Below, in pieces: positions 58,491-64,000 of a DNA stretch of 64,000 nt. The notes beneath the pieces are model-generated. The model worked only from the letters and a program-made list of their open reading frames with translations, was not told the origin of the DNA and ran no database searches. The DNA is from Beggiatoa alba B18LD. Its GTDB lineage: Bacteria > Pseudomonadota > Gammaproteobacteria > Beggiatoales > Beggiatoaceae. The first letter of the stretch is position 1; each line of letters starts with the position of its first letter. The stretch lies in NCBI RefSeq assembly GCF_000245015.1, contig NZ_JH600070.1:947594-1011593 (forward strand), written 5' to 3'. A program made the position numbers and the translations under genes.

Positions 58491-59603
58491 ATGACGGCTT
58501 ATATCATTCGTCGTTTATTGTTAATTATTCCAACCTTGTTGGGCATTATGGTGATTAATTTTTTTATCATCCAAACCGCTCCTGGGGGACCTGTTGAGCG
58601 TACCATCGCCCAATTAGAGGGGACATTGCAAAGTTCAACGGCACGTTTTGGCGGTGGTGTTCGTAGCGATACCTTGCAAAATAATTCAATGACGGTTAGC
58701 ACGTCTGAAACAACTAACAGTAAATATCGGGGTGCTCAGGGTTTATCAGCAGAAATGATTCAGGAAATTGAGCGTATGTATCATTTTGATCAGCCTGTCT
58801 ATGTGCGTTTTTTTCAGATGTTAAATAATTATGTCATGTTTGATTTTGGCAATAGTTTTTATCGTGATCAGTCTGTTGTGAGTTTAATTATTGAAAAAAT
58901 GCCCGTGTCTATTTCATTGGGATTATGGACAACTTTATTGGTGTATTTAATTTCTATTCCTTTAGGCATTGCAAAAGCCGTGCGTGATGGTAGTGCATTT
59001 GATGTATGGACAAGTGGCGTGATTATTATTGGTTATGCGATTCCAAGTTTTTTATTTGCGGTGTTATTAATCGTTTTGTTTGCAGGCGGGTCGTTTTTTG
59101 ACTGGTTTCCGTTGAAAAATTTAACTTCGGATAATTGGAGTGAGTTAAGTTTTATCGATAAAATTTTAGATTATCTCTGGCATATTACCCTGCCTGTGCT
59201 TGCAATGCTCATTGGGGGGTTTGCGGGTTTAACGATGTTAACGAAAAATTCGTTTTTAGATGAAATTAATAAGCAGTATGTGATGACCGCACGGGCAAAA
59301 GGATTAACTGAACGGCGGGTATTGTATGGGCATGTTTTCCGTAATGCGATGTTAATTGTGATTGCAGGCTTTCCCAGTGCATTTATTGGGATTTTATTTA
59401 CAGGTTCATTATTGATTGAAATGGTTTTTTCTTTAGATGGGTTAGGTTTATTGGGGTATGAGGCGGCGATAAATCGGGATTATCCTGTGATGTTTGGCTC
59501 GTTATATATGTTTACTTTATTAGGATTACTCCTTAATTTAGTTGGAGATTTAACGTATATTTTGGTTGACCCGCGAATTGATTTTGATAAACGGGAAAAT
59601 TAG
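58491..59603 (+). CDS. yejB: Peptide/microcin C-type ABC transporter permease YejB
   Basis: This 370-residue inner-membrane permease follows YejB closely: [87 protein letters not shown] (the ABC coupling loop) and [14 protein letters not shown]. Six TM helices are expected. In other bacteria yejA, yejE and yejF flank it, but here no partner is adjacent and the convergent gene overlaps its stop by 4 bp. Partners must be elsewhere, or the gene is an orphan. ATG 58491 is the family start. Confidence 0.9.
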   Translation: MTAYIIRRLLLIIPTLLGIMVINFFIIQTAPGGPVERTIAQLEGTLQSSTARFGGGVRSDTLQNNSMTVSTSETTNSKYRGAQGLSAEMIQEIERMYHFDQPVYVRFFQMLNNYVMFDFGNSFYRDQSVVSLIIEKMPVSISLGLWTTLLVYLISIPLGIAKAVRDGSAFDVWTSGVIIIGYAIPSFLFAVLLIVLFAGGSFFDWFPLKNLTSDNWSELSFIDKILDYLWHITLPVLAMLIGGFAGLTMLTKNSFLDEINKQYVMTARAKGLTERRVLYGHVFRNAMLIVIAGFPSAFIGILFTGSLLIEMVFSLDGLGLLGYEAAINRDYPVMFGSLYMFTLLGLLLNLVGDLTYILVDPRIDFDKREN

Positions 59604-61054
59604 GGCGTGCAATGTTCAACGGTTAAATCTTCTTTAATGCAGTAACTAATATCATTGGTATCGCTGGCAGTTTCTACAGTGCCAATCAGGTAGTTATTGA
59701 TATCGTGACGGGTTTCGGTTGTATCTAATGGCGATGCGGTGCGCGTTTGTCCACTCAGTTGGCTACCTGCAAAGGTGATTTTAGCGATATAAATACCATC
59801 AACACAGCTACTTGAACCATCACAAGGGATTATTGGTAAAACGGCTGTTCGCTTGTAGTTTTCAGCAACTTCATAAAATAATTGGCTTTTTTTGTTTTGC
59901 CAGAGGCGAGAAAACTTTGTGAAATCGCTGGTATCAATGGCTGTATTTTGACAAGTAGTATCTAAATCGCTGGTTATAATGTCACTGATAGAACAAGCTG
60001 TTATTAAATTTATGATTGCTGGATTGCCAAGCGGTAGCGTCAATGTGTTAGGCAATCGCCCCACTAAAGTATCTGCTAGTTCTACATAACTTCCATCGTT
60101 TTCATAATCACTCAATGCTACTGAAGCTGCAAAAGACAGGCGTTTATCATTCGCCACAGGGTCAGCGACAACTTGTTGACGGGCAGGAATGGCGACACAA
60201 TGCGCGAGCAGTTGCGTGTAGCAATGCATCAGTTGTTTAAAATCTTTACGTTTATTAATAAAATCAAATAATTCTTTGCGGGTAATGTAAATTATTTGGT
60301 CATTTCCTGATTCATTAAATACTTCAATTTTATACGCCACATTGACATTATTGATTTTTGCAAATGTATGGGGCGGGCTAGCTGTACTATTTTCAACCAC
60401 AGATTCTATATAATCGCGAAAATTATAATTACTGCCACAGGTTTCCGTCGCGGTTCGTGATGGTCTTGTTTGTCCTGTTTGCACCAGATGAGGCGCGATA
60501 ATAACTGCAACAGCACGTTCATCAGGATGACTACCTGTCGCTCTGCTTGCCGTTGTTACCTCAAAAAATCCTGCATTATCATCGTTTAACATATCTGTTC
60601 GAGCACCGCTTGAGTTTTTATAACTCCCTGAAACGGCATACCATAAACATTCATTACTTTCATCAAATAATGGTGGAATAGCCAATGTTAGCCAAGGTAA
60701 TTTACCAATGGCACTTTGATTTTTAATCCCACAATTGCCCGCTTCTCTCCCTTCTATAGAAACGCCTGTATCTGGACAAGGTAAAAAGCCAAAGCGTCCG
60801 CGTCCATCGGGGTTCGTGAATGGGGGTTGGCTGAAATCATAGTAACGAGCGGCATAACCTAATAAAGCCTGTTTTGCATATTGCAGGGCTTTTTCTGTTT
60901 GTTGCTGACGAATTAAGCGAGTATCCACGGCATTAAATTGAGTGAGAAAAAAAGAAACGCTACTCACGACAGTAATTAATAAAGTGAGTAATAAGACAAC
61001 GCCTGTTTGCACAGAATGTTTCTTGAGGATGTGCTTAAGGGCTGTGCGTTTCAT
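59600..61054 (-). CDS. PilX-like large pilin/minor-pilin protein
   Basis: About 484 residues from ATG 61054. The N terminus has a basic leader, then [20 protein letters not shown], like PilX/minor-pilin helices (GVVLLL after a charged stretch), followed by a pilin-type helix [22 protein letters not shown] large Cys-containing, secreted domain follows ([42 protein letters not shown]). No adhesin motif is recognised. Its start overlaps the end of the PilP-like gene (61035-61054), so the genes are coupled. Its role as a minor pilin is inference. Confidence 0.65.
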   Translation of the reverse strand: MKRTALKHILKKHSVQTGVVLLLTLLITVVSSVSFFLTQFNAVDTRLIRQQQTEKALQYAKQALLGYAARYYDFSQPPFTNPDGRGRFGFLPCPDTGVSIEGREAGNCGIKNQSAIGKLPWLTLAIPPLFDESNECLWYAVSGSYKNSSGARTDMLNDDNAGFFEVTTASRATGSHPDERAVAVIIAPHLVQTGQTRPSRTATETCGSNYNFRDYIESVVENSTASPPHTFAKINNVNVAYKIEVFNESGNDQIIYITRKELFDFINKRKDFKQLMHCYTQLLAHCVAIPARQQVVADPVANDKRLSFAASVALSDYENDGSYVELADTLVGRLPNTLTLPLGNPAIINLITACSISDIITSDLDTTCQNTAIDTSDFTKFSRLWQNKKSQLFYEVAENYKRTAVLPIIPCDGSSSCVDGIYIAKITFAGSQLSGQTRTASPLDTTETRHDINNYLIGTVETASDTNDISYCIKEDLTVEHCTP

Positions 61055-61586
61055 GATTGGGTGTTGTTTGCGTGCGAGGAGGCACAACAGCATCATGCGC
61101 TGTTTGCTCGGAAGGACTTTTAAGCAAATAGCTTTCTATAGTTTGATTCTTATGGGTTTCTAAAATTTGCCCTACTTTTAAACGGAAAGTCGCTGGTTGC
61201 GTATTTGTTTCTTTCGTTTGCTTTTCTGTTGCTTGTTGCGATAACACAATGAGCAATTGGGCAGAGGTATTTAATTTTTTTGTATCAATGACTTTTGCGG
61301 TAAAGCCTGTTTGCTCTACCGTTGTAAGTTCAGCATCATTTACCCATGTAACAACGACATTATTTTGCCGTTTTACAAAGCCATTAAACGTAATTTCCAT
61401 CGGGGGCGGGGTAACGATTTCCTTTTCAGAGATAATTTTTTGTTGCAAAAAGGGTTCTGGGTATTCACGGATTAAGTCTAACGCCTGCCGTTCTTCAGGG
61501 CTGGTGAATAAACGGAGAAATTCTTCCGCCGTCGCAGGCGTAATATAACTTAAATATAGGAAGCAAAAGAGGAAAAAATAACGCAT
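61035..61586 (-). CDS. PilP-like secreted protein
   Basis: About 183 residues with a signal peptide (FFLFCFLYLSYITPATA). The mature part starts LFTSPEERQALDLIRE, then FNGFVKRQNNVVVTWVNDAEL and FRLKVGQILETHKNQ, a layout I know from pilus/secretion accessory proteins with a PilP-like beta domain. It lies between the PilO-like and PilX-like genes; a TTG a few codons upstream is also possible but ATG is preferred. Family assignment is tentative. Confidence 0.6.
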   Translation of the reverse strand: MRYFFLFCFLYLSYITPATAEEFLRLFTSPEERQALDLIREYPEPFLQQKIISEKEIVTPPPMEITFNGFVKRQNNVVVTWVNDAELTTVEQTGFTAKVIDTKKLNTSAQLLIVLSQQATEKQTKETNTQPATFRLKVGQILETHKNQTIESYLLKSPSEQTAHDAVVPPRTQTTPNHETHSP

Positions 61587-61594
61587 GATATCCC

Positions 61595-62290
61595 TCAATG
61601 TCGGTTATCAATAATATAAAGGTTATACCAATACAGCACACAGGTAACATTTAAATTGGGTTTTAAGGGGTAATCAATATGTGGATTTTCCCCTAAACGG
61701 GTTAATTGGCAGGCGGCTGTATTTAAAATACCTTTGGGAACACTGCTATGAATTTGTTCTAATAAATTGAGCAAGTCTATTTCATGTAAGATTTCTAAAT
61801 TGAGTAGAAAACGGGTTTTAAACAGAAACGTCTCTTTTTTTGCAGGGGTTTGTTCTTTTGCCTCTTTTAAGAAAGCGGGCGTATAAGGGACTGCATCTGT
61901 ATTTTTAACTGTGCCTTGAATATCCCGCACATTGTTAATGAGTGATTGAATATGCTCATTGAGTTGAGAATTAAGCAAGAGTGATTGTATTTGTGCCTCT
62001 TCTATATTTGAACTTGGGGGCATCACTTCATAAAAACGACGGCTAGTGAGTTGGTTAAAAAACTGATAATCCTCAGATTGTAACTGGTTTAATGTATTTG
62101 CTAATTGTTCATAGGTCTTTTTAGTTTCAGCCAATGTTTTATTTTCTTTCTCTAATTGCGTCGTGATAGAGCCTAGATACCAATAGCTACTTATTCCTAT
62201 CGCAATGCTGATGCAAACGCTAAAAAAAAAGATAATGAGCGAAATTCGTAATATTGACCAGTCTATACCAGTGGAGGAGGCAGAGGACAT
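61595..62290 (-). CDS. PilO/GspM-like inner-membrane protein
   Basis: 231 residues: a short cytoplasmic end, TM helix at ~14-38, a coiled coil (~39-70, LEKENKTLAETKKTYEQLAN), then a small mixed domain. This is the layout of PilO-type assembly proteins, though the sequence alone does not prove it. The gene starts only 5 bp after a family A repeat, whose end (CAGGTT) supplies the only AGG-like ribosome site. Confidence 0.55.
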   Translation of the reverse strand: MSSASSTGIDWSILRISLIIFFFSVCISIAIGISSYWYLGSITTQLEKENKTLAETKKTYEQLANTLNQLQSEDYQFFNQLTSRRFYEVMPPSSNIEEAQIQSLLLNSQLNEHIQSLINNVRDIQGTVKNTDAVPYTPAFLKEAKEQTPAKKETFLFKTRFLLNLEILHEIDLLNLLEQIHSSVPKGILNTAACQLTRLGENPHIDYPLKPNLNVTCVLYWYNLYIIDNRH

Positions 62291-62295
62291 AATTT

Positions 62296-62549
62296 AACCT
62301 GAGTTCGGCGAGTTTTATAAAGTAAAACGGAGACCTGCTAGGTTTTCAAAACCTCGCAGGTCTTTTTTTGTCTGAATCAGAATTCACAGAATTTTCAGAA
62401 TTAGCAGAATTAAAAACATAATTTTTTATTCTTTTAATTTTCTTGTCTTTTTAATTCTGAAAATTCTGATTCAGACAATCTTTTAATCCTGTGAATCCTG
62501 ATTCAGACAAGCTATTGTCTTTTTAAAAGAAACTCGCCGAACTCAGGTT
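62296..62549. mobile_element. MITE-like element A5 (254 bp)
   Basis: The ends AACCTGAGTTCGGCGAG and CTCGCCGAACTCAGGTT are flanked by TA. It has the GACCTGCTAGG hairpin with T7, TGTCTGAATCAG/CTGATTCAGACA pairs, and an extra internal TGATTCAGACA copy. It forms the leader of the PilO-like gene. Confidence 0.87.
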
Positions 62550-62646
62550 AGTTTAAGGGTTTTAAATTCTGTTAATTCTGTTAATCCTGAAAATCCTGAT
62601 TCAGACAAATGCTTGTCTTTTTAAAAAACCTCGCTGAACTCAGGTT
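62550..62646. mobile_element. Half element A6 (right half only)
   Basis: It directly follows A5 and holds GGTTTTAAATTCTGTTAATTCTG, CTGATTCAGACA and an end CTCGCTGAACTCAGGTTA, but no left end. It is another partial tandem copy like those at 16415. Confidence 0.75.
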
Positions 62647-62701
62647 AATTAGGTAGCTGGTCAGTTGTCCTACCTATCAGCATAACCATTAGTTATCAAA
62701 G

Positions 62702-64000
62702 CTATTTATTGGCTGTGTTTGAACTTTGATTCGTAGAAAAAGCAATGATAATTTTATCCATTAACGCAAAGAGTAGTTCCACGCTATATCCTGCTAAAAA
62801 GGCGAGAGCAAGAGGCGAGAGCGCGCTAAAAGAAGCAAAATCAGGCTCGATAAACCAGCCAATCGCTAAACCCGATAACGCGCCAAGTTGAATCCGTAAA
62901 CGGTAGCTAATATTTGATTCTTTTACATAGATTAGCTCACGAATTTCTATCGTTAGCACACGCAATACATACGCAGATGCACCTAAAAGTCCATATAAAA
63001 CAGGTAATAAATACATTTGCAATGCCCGCAAAATGAATTGTCTTTCCTGTAATAAAATATCCATCCGCATCGCCGTTTCTGGCGTATAAGCACTAATCGT
63101 TGATGTATTTGCCGTTTGTTGCAAATTATTGATAGCCGTTGTGTTCAACAATAAAGTATTCTGGGTGGTCGTTTGTTGGAATAAACTACTGTTATCTAAT
63201 AAATCAGTGTTATTACTGCTCGTTGTGCTAGTGCTTGTCGTTGTGCTGTTGCCGTTATCCATTTCATTGTTAAAAATAAAGACTGACCATGAAGACGAAT
63301 TTTTTAAAATTTCATAATTCGCCATCAAGCGATTACGTAAATCGTCCAACTGTGCATTTAAGTTATTAATTTCACGGTTATTTGACCATTGTTCATTAGG
63401 GACACGTTGTTTAATACTATCTAACTCAGCAATAACCGTTTCTATCTGTGTGGATAGTTTAATCACAGGGCTAACGCGCATAGAAGCCATTAGCCAGTAA
63501 ATTTGCACGAATAACAGGACAAAAAGAATCACTAAACTGCCTGTTTGATAAGCTTTAACGGTTCTTTTTGCTTGAGAATCATCCGCAGTTCCACTACTTA
63601 TCAAAGAGAATTTTTTTAATTTATTGCGTAGCTCTTCAGAACGTTCCTCTTCGTTAAAAACACCACAAGCGCGTAAGCTACTGACAGACACAGGACGAAC
63701 AGCCGTACCAATAGTATTAAAGGCTTGCCAGAATAAAATTTCTCGCTCGGCTGTCCATTCCTTTTGTTTTAACCAATGTTTGGCATTAACAATGGTTGAA
63801 ATTACTTGTTCCTCTAAACTCAAGCCTTTTTTAGCCGCATAAGTGACTAATAAATTAGCTTCGTCCACATAACGCGCCATATGTGAAGTTACTTCTGCAA
63901 CTAAAATCGGGGGTTTAGCGGGTAGAATAGTCGTATCGATGACGGGATTTGCTGGGGTAACGGTTGCAGAATCAGAAGGCGGTGGCGACGCAACAGTCGC
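62702..64000 (-). CDS. Large membrane protein with Pro-rich N terminus, cut by the window edge
   Basis: The frame has an ATG at 63880 (392 residues) but stays open to base 64000 with Pro/Ala/Thr-rich codons (PPPSDSATVTPANP), so the gene probably starts outside the window. Visible parts: a soluble helical domain, one TM near 115-135, a coiled coil (~140-195), a Ser/Thr/Asn-rich linker (TTTSTSTTSSNNTD), and a C-terminal membrane domain with about three TM helices (LLPVLYGLLGASAYVLRVL, SPLALAFLAGYSVELLFALM). I do not recognise a named family. It lies upstream of the pilus-like genes on the same strand. Confidence 0.72.
   Translation of the reverse strand, partial: ATVASPPPSDSATVTPANPVIDTTILPAKPPILVAEVTSHMARYVDEANLLVTYAAKKGLSLEEQVISTIVNAKHWLKQKEWTAEREILFWQAFNTIGTAVRPVSVSSLRACGVFNEEERSEELRNKLKKFSLISSGTADDSQAKRTVKAYQTGSLVILFVLLFVQIYWLMASMRVSPVIKLSTQIETVIAELDSIKQRVPNEQWSNNREINNLNAQLDDLRNRLMANYEILKNSSSWSVFIFNNEMDNGNSTTTSTSTTSSNNTDLLDNSSLFQQTTTQNTLLLNTTAINNLQQTANTSTISAYTPETAMRMDILLQERQFILRALQMYLLPVLYGLLGASAYVLRVLTIEIRELIYVKESNISYRLRIQLGALSGLAIGWFIEPDFASFSALSPLALAFLAGYSVELLFALMDKIIIAFSTNQSSNTANK

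Overview
This window is chromosomal DNA from a gammaproteobacterium of about 40% G+C. The mix of genes (NifA/RpoN-type nif genes, PHA and glycogen synthesis, c-di-GMP signalling, an acetate permease, lone defence genes and many TA-flanked inverted-repeat elements) best fits a Beggiatoa-like member of the Thiotrichales. That placement is inference from gene content. I saw no rRNA, tRNA, CRISPR array, prophage or full-length transposase.

Layout. 1-7.5 kb: a cut-off response regulator, fabI, a YfiR/CHASE8-GGDEF-EAL c-di-GMP pair, an NADP-type beta-hydroxyacid dehydrogenase, a tandem 230-bp repeat, and two overlapping lipoprotein genes. 7.6-9.2 kb: a CHAT-protease/NTPase protein. 9.2-13.3 kb: inverted-repeat elements abutting a lone urea-binding protein gene (urtA) with a sigma-54 promoter and paired NtrC-like sites, then glgA and an OmpA lipoprotein. 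13.6-18.6 kb: argD-argF-ppa, more repeat DNA and a DEAD-box helicase. 18.9-23 kb: an EcoRV-type DNA methylase preceded in frame by a short stop-interrupted remnant, a histone-deacetylase-like enzyme, and a TetR/AhpD-like pair. 23-28.7 kb: uvrA, phaC and a small membrane protein. 28.7-33.1 kb: a seven-gene nif operon (nifN, nifX, DUF269, DUF683, fdxB, a conserved unknown, DUF364) behind a perfect sigma-54 promoter and a NifA site, with no nifE next to it. 33.3-35.3 kb: a GmrSD/DUF262-type restriction factor. 35.5-44.4 kb: a cNMP/CBS/DUF294 protein with a degenerate exonuclease, GDPD, hrpB, and yjcH-actP. 44.5-49 kb: a putative metallopeptidase, di-haem peroxidase, an uncharacterised coiled-coil/OmpA envelope pair and a 32-residue membrane peptide. 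49-58.4 kb: a second deacetylase-like enzyme, proB, metG, a hybrid kinase with a FixL-like PAS domain, ligA and a small protein. 58.5-64 kb: a lone yejB and a pilus-assembly-like set (PilX-, PilP- and PilO-like proteins and a large membrane protein cut by the window edge).

Themes. Nitrogen supply is controlled by two visible sigma-54 promoters (nifN operon and urtA). Carbon storage (phaC, glgA) and acetate uptake (actP with its usual DUF485 and DUF294 partners) occur together. A dispersed family of MITE-like elements with ends close to AACCTGAGTTCGGCGAG, flanked by TA, sits within a few bases of gene starts and stops, and each carries a terminator-like hairpin; a second, 95-bp element with 13-bp perfect ends lies at 46.2 kb. 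The most unusual items are the CHAT-NTPase, the collapsed EcoRV-like system, the NtrC/sigma-54 control region of the orphan urtA, and the elements that supply regulatory or stop sequence to host genes.
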